A stretch of DNA of 64,000 nucleotides from an uncultured bacterium (GTDB lineage: Bacteria > Planctomycetota > GCA-002687715): assembly GCA_902826835.1 (NCBI GenBank), contig CADEGH010000030.1:1-64000 (forward strand). The letters run 5' to 3'. Below, piece after piece: positions 35,156 to 43,672 of this stretch. The notes under the pieces are model-generated. The model was not told where the DNA came from. It worked only from the letters and a program-made list of their open reading frames with translations, and did no database searches. Both the position numbers and the translations under genes were made by a program. Each line of letters begins with the position of its first letter. The stretch's first letter is position 1.

Positions 35156-36661
35156 TCAGCGCGCAGGGACTTCGATCGTGGCGACGGCGAGCTTGGAGGG
35201 GCCGATGGCGAGGAGGCGGAGGGTGCCGGGGCCAGCGAGGGCGCCCTCGGAGAGAGAATCGGAGGACCAATCGAGTTCGGAAGTGAGGGTCGACACGGGA
35301 TCGAATTGGGATTCGATTTGGGCTCGACGGAGGAGTTCGCGAGCGGACTCCGGGGAATCGGGCGCGGACTCGAGAGGCGGCCAGGTGCGGGTCTTCGGTC
35401 GGAAACTGATGTCGAGTCGGTCGTAGCCCGCACGCTCGTGGACCTTCCAAGCCGAGCCATTAGCCTCCACCCTGATCTCGAGTTTGAGAGGAGCGCGGTG
35501 GCGGGTGGCGGGATCGCCGAAGAAGGTGTACATGAGGAGCTGGTCGCGGCGCAAGAGTGCGACGTTGATCGAAGGCTCGAGGGAACCCTCGACATCCTTG
35601 AGCATTTTCTCCATCACGAAGCTGCGGGCGGTGAGCGCGGCCAATTGAGCCGCATGCCACAATTCCCCGACGGTGGAGAATCCGTCATCCAGGCGCTTCG
35701 TGACTTCTTGGCCCGAGAGGTAATTGGGGAAAGGATGCGACTCCGTGGTCGCCGCGATCGCCGCCACCGGGCCTCCGCGCAGAAACAGACACTCCTCGGC
35801 AAAACTCCGCTCAGGGCCGGCAAAATCTCCGGCTTCACAGGCGAGCAGAACCAGCGGCGGGCCCGCCGGTCCCGTCGTCCACGGAGTGAGTCCGCGCTTG
35901 TGGAGAGTGATCGCTCGGCCCCCCGACCGCGTCACCAAGACGTAGTCCTTCGAGGCGTGCGCGGCAATTGCCGCAAACAGCGCCGGCCGCTGCATCGCCT
36001 TGAGAAAGAGCTCGGGCTGCTCGGGCAAATCTCCACAGAGCGGCTCGCCCACCGCGGCGGAAAGCAGCCAGGGTTCGGACCACCCGGGGCCCTGCTTTTT
36101 GACCATGCCTTCGAGGAGTTTGGTGGCACTGGCGTCGACCACTCCACCGTAACCAGGCGCGCAGGCCCAAGCGACGAGGCGCAGGTCGTCCGCGGAGGGT
36201 GCCCGCTCCTCGTGCTCGAGGATCTTCGCTACCACGGTTTCCAGTTCGCCGGGCGTGCGCGCGGGGATGCGCCCGACCGGGAAGTCCGGTTTGAGATCGC
36301 CGTCCCGATCCGCATAGAGAGGATCCGCGGCATATTGGAGGGATTGCTGACGGCGCCAGCGATAAAGCTCCCGCGGTGTCGTATCGAGCGCGAAGTGCGG
36401 GCGCTCCTTCCCCATTTCATCGGGGGACAGGGCATCCCCCACGAGCAGGAGGAAATTCACCGGCCCTGCCATTTCACTCAGCGCCACTGAAACCGGCGGA
36501 GTCTTCACCTGAGTGACGAAGCCCTGCGCTTTGCGAGCTGCCACCAAGGGCTCCAGCGCCGCGTGGAAGGAAAAGGGTGCGACCGCGAGCCAAACCTTCG
36601 GGGCGACATCCTGGCCTGCGACCAGCGACGCCAATACGAGCACACTCCACCATCGAGTCAT
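35156..36661 (-). CDS. secreted gingipain-like (peptidase C25 family) protein, possibly inactive
   Basis: A 501-residue protein with a signal peptide (MTRWWSVLVLASLVAGQ). C25-type features are PLVAARKAQGF (38-48), LLLVGDA, DPLYADRDGD (113-122), PVGRIPARTPGELETVV and the nucleophile region PLVLLACEAGDF with C275. In gingipains the catalytic His is in a GHG-type motif about 33 residues before the Cys. Here that place reads YVLVTRSGGR with no His; H254 is the nearest. So the fold is assigned, but activity is doubtful. The gene ends 316 bases before the large protease gene and starts 10 bases after glyA, so it may be co-transcribed with glyA. Confidence 0.75.
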   Translation of the reverse strand: MTRWWSVLVLASLVAGQDVAPKVWLAVAPFSFHAALEPLVAARKAQGFVTQVKTPPVSVALSEMAGPVNFLLLVGDALSPDEMGKERPHFALDTTPRELYRWRRQQSLQYAADPLYADRDGDLKPDFPVGRIPARTPGELETVVAKILEHEERAPSADDLRLVAWACAPGYGGVVDASATKLLEGMVKKQGPGWSEPWLLSAAVGEPLCGDLPEQPELFLKAMQRPALFAAIAAHASKDYVLVTRSGGRAITLHKRGLTPWTTGPAGPPLVLLACEAGDFAGPERSFAEECLFLRGGPVAAIAATTESHPFPNYLSGQEVTKRLDDGFSTVGELWHAAQLAALTARSFVMEKMLKDVEGSLEPSINVALLRRDQLLMYTFFGDPATRHRAPLKLEIRVEANGSAWKVHERAGYDRLDISFRPKTRTWPPLESAPDSPESARELLRRAQIESQFDPVSTLTSELDWSSDSLSEGALAGPGTLRLLAIGPSKLAVATIEVPAR

Positions 36662-36671
36662 GGGCTTGGCC

Positions 36672-37967
36672 TCAGGGCAACGGGAATCGCTGACAAAGCT
36701 CGCGGATCTCGCCGTGGACGACCCGCGCCACCTCCACGTCCTCGGGATGCGCGAGCACCCGATCGATCCATCCCACGAGGGCGCGGAATTCGGTCGCTCC
36801 GAATCCCCGGGTGGTCATGGCGGGGGTACCGACTCGGATCCCGCTCGTGACCAGAGGGGATTTGGTGTCGAATGGCACCATATTCTTATTGACGGTGATC
36901 CCGGCGCGCCCCAAAGACTCCTCCGCCTGCTTGCCGGTGAGATTCTTGTTCGAAAGGTCGATGAGCATCAGGTGATTGTCGGTGCCTCCCGACACGAGTC
37001 GGTACCCACGCGAGAGCAGTTCCTGCGCCATGATCTTGGCATTCTCGATCACGCGACGAGCGTAGTCTTTGAAGCCGGGTTTCAGCGCCTCGCCAAACGC
37101 CACCGCCTTGGCGGCAATGACATGCATGAGCGGTCCCCCCTGCACGCCCGGAAAGACCGCGGAGTCCAACAGTTCCGACATCATCTTCTTACGCCCGGAC
37201 TTCGGGGCGACCTTGCCGAAGGGGTTTTCGTAGTCCTTCCCCACAAGCAGCATGCCGCCGCGGGGACCACGCAGCGTTTTGTGGGTCGTGGTGGACACCA
37301 CGTGGCAGTGCGGCATCGGGTTGTTGAGGAGACCCGCGGCAATGAGACCGGCCGGGTGGGCCATGTCCATCCACAGGTGGGCCCCCACTTCATCTGCAAT
37401 TTGTCGGAATGCGCGGTAGTCGAAATCGCGGGGGTAGGCGCTCGCGCCGATCGAGATCATTTTCGGGCGAACTCGCCGAGCCTGCTCGGCTACCCGGTTC
37501 ATGTCGATGCGCCCCTGATTGGGACCCTCGGCCTCGACGCCATAGAACTCGGCTTTGTAGAGGATCCCGGAGAAGTTGACCGGGCTTCCGTGGGTGAGGT
37601 GCCCGCCGTGGGCCAGATTCAATCCGAGGAGGGTTTGTCCCGGCTCCAAGAAGGTCAGGTAGACGGCGAGGTTCGCGCTGGCCCCCGAGTGGGGCTGGAC
37701 GTTCACCCACTCGCAACCGAAGAGCGCCTTCGCGCGCTCCCTCGCCAGGTTCTCGGCCAAGTCGACCTTCTCGCAGCCTCCGTAGTACCGCTTCCCGGGC
37801 AGGCCCTCGGCGTACTTGTTGGTCAACACCGAGCCCGCGGCTTCGAGCACCGCGCTCGACACGAAGTTTTCGCTCGCGATCAGCTCGACCCCTTCGTCTT
37901 GACGCACCCGCTCCGCCACGAGCGTCGAAAACAGTTCGGGATCGGTTCGTTCCAGCGGACTTGGCAT
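36672..37967 (-). CDS. glyA: serine hydroxymethyltransferase
   Basis: From the ATG at 37967 the protein has 431 residues, as expected for bacterial GlyA. Key elements are LIASENF (29-35), TNKYAEGLPGKRYYGG (49-64), the PLP-contacting D201 and H203 in MDMAHPAGL, and the PLP lysine K230 in STTTHKTLRGPRGG. It interconverts serine and glycine while transferring a one-carbon unit to tetrahydrofolate. The frame continues upstream of 37967, but that part overlaps the divergent ketosynthase region and lacks family similarity. It is divergent from the ketosynthase gene. Confidence 0.97.
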   Translation of the reverse strand: MPSPLERTDPELFSTLVAERVRQDEGVELIASENFVSSAVLEAAGSVLTNKYAEGLPGKRYYGGCEKVDLAENLARERAKALFGCEWVNVQPHSGASANLAVYLTFLEPGQTLLGLNLAHGGHLTHGSPVNFSGILYKAEFYGVEAEGPNQGRIDMNRVAEQARRVRPKMISIGASAYPRDFDYRAFRQIADEVGAHLWMDMAHPAGLIAAGLLNNPMPHCHVVSTTTHKTLRGPRGGMLLVGKDYENPFGKVAPKSGRKKMMSELLDSAVFPGVQGGPLMHVIAAKAVAFGEALKPGFKDYARRVIENAKIMAQELLSRGYRLVSGGTDNHLMLIDLSNKNLTGKQAEESLGRAGITVNKNMVPFDTKSPLVTSGIRVGTPAMTTRGFGATEFRALVGWIDRVLAHPEDVEVARVVHGEIRELCQRFPLP

Positions 37968-38184
37968 GCAGATCTCCACAGACTCCGGCGCAGTTCGTGG
38001 AGCGATGGCCACCACGAGACCGGCGATCCTACCTACGTCGCTTCTCCCCCCACCTTCCTCGGCCCGGACGGCATGGCAGAATGCCGCTCCGCTCAGAGGG
38101 GGCCACAAGCCTTCCGGGCGGGCACCCCCTTCGGACCTCCTCGATCGGGGCGACCTCCCAGGCCCGGTTCGGAGGTTCCCACTC

Positions 38185-39756
38185 TTGACCCGCATCGGCA
38201 TCTTCGGGTGGGGCATCGTTGCCCCCAAGTGCCCGAACATCGAAGCGTTCGCCACCGAGCTCGAGAAGGCCGAGAGCTGGCTTTCGCCCTTCCGGGGGTT
38301 CGGCCCCTCCAACTTCCTGGTCGGGGAGCCGCCGGCCGCCTTCGCCGATCACAAGCCCTGGATCGACGCACGCTTTCCCCCGGCCCGCTACCCCCAGGTC
38401 GTGGAGAAGATGGACTGCACGTCCCTCTACGCGATCTCCGCGTTCATCCAGTCCTTGGGCCAAAACCCGGGACTCGAGCAGGAACTCCAAGGCCTCGGGC
38501 AGCAAGCGCATGTGTACGTGGGCACGGGTCTCGGCAACTTGCCCACGATCGCCCGAACGACCATCGAAGCTTGGAAAGCGCAGCGGCGGTGGAACCGCTT
38601 CTGGGCGGACCCGGCGCGCAATCCGCTCGTGACCGCATGGCAAGACGGGGACGCGGCGTTGCGTGCCGCCCATCCGACCGCGCCCCCGCACCCGGGAAAT
38701 TTGAGCGGCGAAGCCCGCGACGAGGCCGAAGAAGCCTTCGATGCGTACTGGGCCGAGCGCTCCCCTGCCCTCGCCGAATATCTCGCCGAATTGCGCAGCG
38801 CCGAATCGATCGATGTCGTCGGTGAGGTCGAAAGCGCGAAGCTCGCCGCGATCCGCCTGAAGCAGCAGCGCATCACCAAGGTTCAAGCCAAGTGGGGCTG
38901 CCCGGAGGCGCCCTGGCGAGCGGTGAGCCCGAATCTGCTCTGGAATATCTCGAACACGCCCGCGGCCCAGATCTCGATGCTCGGCAAAATCACCGGCCTC
39001 GCCTTCGCGCCAGTGGCGGCATGCTCCACATTCGGGGTTTGCTTGAAGCTCGGCATGGATGCGATCCGCCGCGGCGAAGCCCGCGCGGTCGTAATCGGCG
39101 CGACCGACCCCGCCCCCCATCCTCTATCTGTCGGAGCTTTCAACGGCGCCCGCGTGCTCTCCGCCGACGGCGAGGTCTCGAAGCCCCTCTCGGGCCTTCG
39201 CGGCACTCACGTATCGGGCGGCTCCGCGGTCTGGGTGCTCGGAGACTGGGAGTACTTCACGAAGCGAGGCTTCCGCCCGCTCGGGCTCGAACCCCTCGCG
39301 GTCGGAGTCTCATCGGACGCGCACCACATCATCACTCCGACGAAGGAGGGGCCGCAGGCGGCGGTGCGCGACGCGTTCCGCCAAGCCAAAGCCACGCCGG
39401 AAGACCTCGGAACCTGGGACTTGCACGCGACCGCGACACCGGGCGACTACCTCGAAGTCGAGAACCTGCGCGATCTGGTTCCCGAGTCGGTGGTGGTGAC
39501 CGCGCGCAAGGGCACGTTCGGACACGGAATGAGTGCGTGCGGCGGTTGGGAGCTGACTGCGCAGTACCTGGGCTTCTCGCGGGGCAAGCTCTTCCCCACT
39601 CCGCTCTCGGTCGGCGAGCTGAACGCCCAAATTCGGGGAGTCCACCAGGGGTTCGTGTTCAACGAAGCGAGTCCTGCCCCGAAGGGCCTGGCCGGCAAAC
39701 TCAGCATGGGCGTCGGCGGCGTGAACGCCTGTGTGCTCTCCCGCCCCTGGGCCTGA
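38185..39756 (+). CDS. divergent beta-ketoacyl synthase-like protein
   Basis: The TTG at 38185 is preferred because GGAGG is nine bases upstream; this gives 523 residues. The thiolase-fold Cys-His-His triad is present: C280 in AACSTFGVCLKLG, H414 in DLHATATPGD and H447 in GTFGHGMSACGG. The usual HGTGT motif is changed to HATAT. About 130-230 is a charged, helical insertion absent from compact FabF/FabB enzymes, so the chain is some 100 residues longer. No acyl carrier protein or other fatty-acid gene adjoins. It could condense an unusual acyl substrate; a housekeeping FabF is unlikely. An aspartokinase-like gene follows 12 bases later. Confidence 0.8.
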   Translation: MTRIGIFGWGIVAPKCPNIEAFATELEKAESWLSPFRGFGPSNFLVGEPPAAFADHKPWIDARFPPARYPQVVEKMDCTSLYAISAFIQSLGQNPGLEQELQGLGQQAHVYVGTGLGNLPTIARTTIEAWKAQRRWNRFWADPARNPLVTAWQDGDAALRAAHPTAPPHPGNLSGEARDEAEEAFDAYWAERSPALAEYLAELRSAESIDVVGEVESAKLAAIRLKQQRITKVQAKWGCPEAPWRAVSPNLLWNISNTPAAQISMLGKITGLAFAPVAACSTFGVCLKLGMDAIRRGEARAVVIGATDPAPHPLSVGAFNGARVLSADGEVSKPLSGLRGTHVSGGSAVWVLGDWEYFTKRGFRPLGLEPLAVGVSSDAHHIITPTKEGPQAAVRDAFRQAKATPEDLGTWDLHATATPGDYLEVENLRDLVPESVVVTARKGTFGHGMSACGGWELTAQYLGFSRGKLFPTPLSVGELNAQIRGVHQGFVFNEASPAPKGLAGKLSMGVGGVNACVLSRPWA

Positions 39757-39768
39757 TCCCTCATCGGA

Positions 39769-40509
39769 ATGTCCGCCACACCTTGGGTTGTGAAGTTCGG
39801 CGGATCCGTCCTGCGCGATCACGCCGCGGTCCAGGAGGTCGCCGTCGCCATCTCGAAGCGGAGACAGACGGGCCGCCCGCTGGTCGTCGTGCTGTCCGCG
39901 TTTTCCGGGGTTACGGACCGCCTCGCCGACCAGGCGCTCCGGCTACGCCCTCCCCTCCGCGACCACGATCTCGCCCTGGCCCTCGGCGACGGGGAGCGAG
40001 CCTCGGTGCAAGTGTTGAGCGAGACTTTGGACGCGCGCTCGGTTCCCCACACCGCCTGGGGGGGCTACGACTACGGGCTGATCACCGAGGGGGCCGTCCT
40101 CGACGCCGATCCAGTTCGCTGGAGCCCCGGACACTGGTACCCCGAATTCGCGCGCACGGGGCTGGCCCTCCTCCCGGGCTTTGTCGGCGCCGACCGAGAA
40201 GGCCGCCCCACCCTGCTCGGCCGGGGCGGTTCGGACTTGTCGGCCTTGTTCCTCGCGCATGCGCTCTCCGCAGAAGTGCATCTGGTCAAAGACGTCGCGG
40301 GGCTATTTGCTCAAGATCCGAAACTCGGACCCCACGGTTCCACGCCGCTCGCGACGATCAGCATCCCCGAAGCCCTCTCGCTCGGGACCCGGGCCGTCCA
40401 ACCGAAGGCGCTCCAACTCGCCGCTCGTCTCGGCGTGTCCGTGTGGGTCACCGATCTAGCCGGCGAGTCCGGCACATGGATTCGGCCCATTCCGGCCTCG
40501 CATTCCTAG
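39769..40509 (+). CDS. aspartokinase-like amino acid kinase without ACT domain
   Basis: A 246-residue protein of the amino acid kinase family. VVKFGGSVL at the N-terminus and LLPGFVGADREGRPTLLG followed by RGGSDLSA match aspartate kinases, as do LVKDVAGLFAQDP and a C-terminal RAVQPKAL. Bacterial aspartokinases normally have about 400 residues with two ACT domains for feedback control; here the chain stops after the kinase fold. It would phosphorylate a carboxylate (aspartate or another acid), probably without allosteric control. It lies 12 bases after the ketosynthase gene, so a special pathway is possible, but no product is evident. Confidence 0.8.
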   Translation: MSATPWVVKFGGSVLRDHAAVQEVAVAISKRRQTGRPLVVVLSAFSGVTDRLADQALRLRPPLRDHDLALALGDGERASVQVLSETLDARSVPHTAWGGYDYGLITEGAVLDADPVRWSPGHWYPEFARTGLALLPGFVGADREGRPTLLGRGGSDLSALFLAHALSAEVHLVKDVAGLFAQDPKLGPHGSTPLATISIPEALSLGTRAVQPKALQLAARLGVSVWVTDLAGESGTWIRPIPASHS

Positions 40510-40604
40510 GCCCGCCCGCGCTTGCCGGTTCGAAGGGCGCCTCGTAGCGTCGCCCGCCGCCGATGCCATTCCGGCGCCAGCGCGCTTACGCCAAGGAATT
40601 CTCG

Positions 40605-41591
40605 ATGAAAGCCCCGCTTCGCATCGCCGTCACCGGCGCCGCCGGACAGATCTGCTACAGCCTCCTTCCCCGCATCGCTTCCGGCGAGATGCTGGGCAAA
40701 GACCAGCCCGTGATCCTCCAACTTCTCGAGATCCCCCACGAGAAGGCCCTGGCCGCCCTGCGCGGGGTGGTCATGGAGTTGGACGACTGCGCGTTCCCCC
40801 TCCTGCGCGGCGTGGTTCAAACCAGCGACGCGAAGGAAGCCTTCAAGGGCGCCAACTGGTGCTTGCTCGTCGGCAGCAAGCCGCGTGGGCCCGGCATGGA
40901 GCGAGCCGACCTCTTGAAGGACAACGGCAAGATCTTCATCGAACAGGGACGCGTGATCGATGCGGTGGCGGCGGACGACTGCCACGTCGCGGTGGTCGGC
41001 AATCCCTGCAACACCAACTGCATGATTGCCGCCCACCAGGCTAAGCGCCTGCCCAAGAGCCGTTTCACCGCGATGACGCGCCTGGACCAAAACCGCGCCG
41101 CCTCCCAACTCGCCACGAAGGCGGGCGTACCCGTGACCGAGATCTCCGACATCATCATCTACGGCAACCACAGCCCGACGATGTACCCCGACTTCTTCAA
41201 CGCCAAGATCGGGGGCAAGCCGGTCACCGAAGTCGTCACGGATCATGCGTGGCTCAAAGAGACGTTCATTCCCACGGTAGGAAAGCGCGGGGCCGCGATC
41301 ATCGAAGCCCGCGGCGTTTCCAGCGCCGCTTCAGCCGCCAATGCGCTCATCGACCACGTGCGCGCGCTCGCGACTCCCGGTCCGACCCTGCACTCGATCG
41401 CTCTCGAGAGCGACGGCAGCTACGGCTTCACGCCCGGCGTTTGGGCCTCGGTGCCCGTCCGCACGAAGGCCTACGGGACCTACGAGGTCGTCCACGGCGT
41501 GCCGCTGAACGACTTCGCCAAGAGCAAGATCGCCGCCACCAACGCCGAACTCGTGGGTGAGCGGGACACCGTCTCGGAACTCCTGCGCTGA
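40605..41591 (+). CDS. mdh: malate dehydrogenase
   Basis: From the ATG at 40605 (AAGGA upstream) the protein has 328 residues. The NAD fold begins IAVTGAAGQICYSLL. Substrate-loop arginines lie in KPRGPGMERADLL (R94, R100), VGNPCNTN is at 131-138, and the catalytic pair is D161 (RLDQNRA) and H189 (GNHSPTMYPDF). This is the cytosolic/bacterial type with a GAAGQI nucleotide loop. It oxidises malate to oxaloacetate in the TCA cycle. The stop overlaps CTG of a small downstream frame as CTGA. Confidence 0.96.
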   Translation: MKAPLRIAVTGAAGQICYSLLPRIASGEMLGKDQPVILQLLEIPHEKALAALRGVVMELDDCAFPLLRGVVQTSDAKEAFKGANWCLLVGSKPRGPGMERADLLKDNGKIFIEQGRVIDAVAADDCHVAVVGNPCNTNCMIAAHQAKRLPKSRFTAMTRLDQNRAASQLATKAGVPVTEISDIIIYGNHSPTMYPDFFNAKIGGKPVTEVVTDHAWLKETFIPTVGKRGAAIIEARGVSSAASAANALIDHVRALATPGPTLHSIALESDGSYGFTPGVWASVPVRTKAYGTYEVVHGVPLNDFAKSKIAATNAELVGERDTVSELLR

Positions 41592-41878
41592 GCATTCCCA
41601 CCGAAGCTCTGGCCGCTCTCAAACCCTGCGTCCCCACTGGCCATGGCGAGCCCGAGGTGACGATCTCGGGCCGATCCATCGCCGCGGTCAAGCTGCGCGA
41701 CGTGCAACTCGTGCTCGACTTGGACGTTCGCGAGCTCTGCATCGTGCGCCGCGTCGTGCTGGAGCGCACCGAACTCGCGCGGTGGGAATGGACGACGAAC
41801 TTGCCGTCGAGCCTTCCTTCGTCCGTCCAGAGTTGGTTCGACGCTACCTACGGCGACCTCCGCGAAATTCCGGTCTGA
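41588..41878 (+). CDS. small protein after mdh, start uncertain (CTG 41588 or GTG 41657)
   Basis: The frame downstream of mdh has no ATG, GTG or TTG before 41657 (73 residues), yet the preceding 23 codons read as plausible protein (PTEALAALKPCVPTGHGEPE). A CTG at 41588 overlaps the mdh stop as CTGA and would give a 96-residue product. The sequence has hydrophobic/basic strands (KLRDVQLVLDLDVRELCIV) and no signal peptide or known motif. It fills the space between mdh and the convergent dioxygenase gene almost exactly. Real coding is likely from this packing and its composition; function is unknown. Confidence 0.55.
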   Translation: MSIPTEALAALKPCVPTGHGEPEVTISGRSIAAVKLRDVQLVLDLDVRELCIVRRVVLERTELARWEWTTNLPSSLPSSVQSWFDATYGDLREIPV

Positions 41879-41879
41879 A

Positions 41880-42869
41880 TCACGAGCCGGGCGCGGCCGA
41901 AGTTTCCGGCGCCACGGGGTCGTTGCGCAAGCGCTGATCCCATTGCAAGGAGTTCGGATAGGGATCGAATCCGACCCGCGCTAGGGAAGCGTCGTGCTCG
42001 TGGGGGACCTGCGAATAGACATGGCCGCAAAACGGCTCCCGCACCAGGTCCCGACGAGGATTGGTCAGTCGACCGAGCACGTCTTCGCCGTAGCTCACGC
42101 CGTGCCAATTGCAGAAATGGAACGGGCTGTAGGCGGCATAGACCGTGCGCCGAAAACCCGGGGAGCGTCGCCCTTGCGCCCCGTGGATGAGATTCTCGGT
42201 GAAGACAACGAAGTCCCCTCGCTTGGTGCAAAGCTCGCGAAAGCCGGGAATGTCCTCCCAGGGGATGCCTCGATTCCGGTCATCGTACTTCTTCAGGAAT
42301 TCGAACACCTCGTGATCCCGGTCCGTCTCCCGCCAATTCGGATTCAACTTCGTGTACAGAAAGGGCACGCCGATCTTGTGCGACCCCTCGATCACACAAA
42401 ACGGTCCGTCGTCCGGACCACAGTCTTCCAGGCAAATCGCGATCTTGAGGTGTGTCGCCTGGGGTTGCCCGGCGACGACGCCGTAGGTCGCGATCGGCGC
42501 TCTAGTCCAATGCAAGAGCAGACCGATGCCCGCTCCCCGCGTGATCGAATAACATTCCGTCATGCGCATAGGCTGCGGCACCACCTCGCGGACGGCCTCG
42601 AGCCACGCCGGACAGTCGACCATATCGTCGAAACTGGAGCCGCTTTGCAGAAGGTTGATGATGCGGAACTCGTCGATGGTCGGAGTCCAAACCGACCAAA
42701 CCCCTTTGGGCAGGGTACCGCCGTTACGCCACTCGAGTTCCTCGAGCCGGTTTTGCCAGCGGTCGAGCACCGGCTTTGTCAATGCCGCCCGGCGGATGAA
42801 GTAGCCGCGCAGATCGAGCGACAACAATTCCTCGGGCGTCAGTCCCGAACCTGATTTGGGATCCGCCAT
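41880..42869 (-). CDS. phytanoyl-CoA dioxygenase (PhyH) family protein
   Basis: From the ATG at 42869 (AGGAACG upstream) the product has 330 residues. PhyH-type elements are LDLRGYFIRRAAL near the start, LLLHWTRAP with the first metal His, ICLEDCGPDDGPFCVIEGSH, and GDFVVFTENLIHGAQGR with the second His. The double-stranded beta-helix binds Fe(II) and uses 2-oxoglutarate to hydroxylate a substrate that cannot be told from sequence. The usual HxD is not obvious: HWT carries no acidic residue in the third position, so the metal site may be atypical, as in non-catalytic or halogenase-like members. Confidence 0.82.
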   Translation of the reverse strand: MADPKSGSGLTPEELLSLDLRGYFIRRAALTKPVLDRWQNRLEELEWRNGGTLPKGVWSVWTPTIDEFRIINLLQSGSSFDDMVDCPAWLEAVREVVPQPMRMTECYSITRGAGIGLLLHWTRAPIATYGVVAGQPQATHLKIAICLEDCGPDDGPFCVIEGSHKIGVPFLYTKLNPNWRETDRDHEVFEFLKKYDDRNRGIPWEDIPGFRELCTKRGDFVVFTENLIHGAQGRRSPGFRRTVYAAYSPFHFCNWHGVSYGEDVLGRLTNPRRDLVREPFCGHVYSQVPHEHDASLARVGFDPYPNSLQWDQRLRNDPVAPETSAAPGS

Positions 42870-43018
42870 GAATCGTTCCTGTTCGCGTTGGAATCCGATG
42901 TGCCACGGGCGACGCGGGAATCGTACGCGAAAACCGAGCGGAACGGGAGAAAAGTCCAGCGCGGGGTGGGGGCGACCGCCGGGCCCACCCCCCTCGAGTC
43001 CCGGAGCGGGCTGAGACC

Positions 43019-43651
43019 TCAAGCCAAATCGTCAAAAACCTGGCCGGGCAAGAGCTCCCGGAGGCGACTCAAAGCGCGTACCCACCGCATGGTGGCGGTG
43101 GATTCGGGAATCCCTAGAAGCTCGGCCACCGTCTTCGGGGTGATTTGCTCGATTCCGCGGAGAACCAGGATCTCACGATCCCGTTCGTCGAGCTGATGGA
43201 TCGCCTCGTGGACGACGCGGGCTTCTTCTCCACGTGCGACCGCGGTCACCACGCCGCTCCGCGGGTCCGTCGGATCCGGCACCACCTCGCGTTCCAAGAC
43301 CGGCGGACTCTCGCCCGGGCTGCGAAGAAATTTCTTCACCAGGTTTTGCGTGCGATGGAAGATGGCGGTGGAAAGCCAGCGCAACACGAGCCCCACTGGG
43401 CGATCCACCCCTTTGACCAAGGTCGGGAGTTCCGGCAATAGCCGAAGCCAAGCCTCCGACACGAGATCCTCGGGGTCGTAGTGCCGCCGGAGTTTGGGTC
43501 CGAGTCGGTAGCGGGCCTGCTCCAAGAGGAGCGGTCGAAGCCGATCCACCACGTGCCCGAGGCCCCGGACGTCGCCCTCTGCGGCGCTCCTGAGCGCCAC
43601 CGTCGTCGTACTGTCTCCCGGTTGCATCGTTCCCGGTGAACTCGTCGCCAT
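43019..43651 (-). CDS. ECF-type RNA polymerase sigma factor
   Basis: A 210-residue sigma-70 family protein. Region 2 is seen in RRHYDPEDLVSEAWLRLL and the following helix with LRWLSTAIFHRTQN. Region 4 has a helix-turn-helix in LDERDREILVLRG and TVAELLGIPESTATMRWVRAL. It is of the type often found beside Ser/Thr kinases in planctomycetes. It is divergent from the TPR kinase gene with only 21 bases between starts, so both promoters must overlap coding sequence or the genes share control. No anti-sigma gene adjoins; control by the kinase is a plausible inference. Confidence 0.88.
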   Translation of the reverse strand: MATSSPGTMQPGDSTTTVALRSAAEGDVRGLGHVVDRLRPLLLEQARYRLGPKLRRHYDPEDLVSEAWLRLLPELPTLVKGVDRPVGLVLRWLSTAIFHRTQNLVKKFLRSPGESPPVLEREVVPDPTDPRSGVVTAVARGEEARVVHEAIHQLDERDREILVLRGIEQITPKTVAELLGIPESTATMRWVRALSRLRELLPGQVFDDLA

Positions 43652-43672
43652 GGTGGAACCTTAGCTTCTAAG

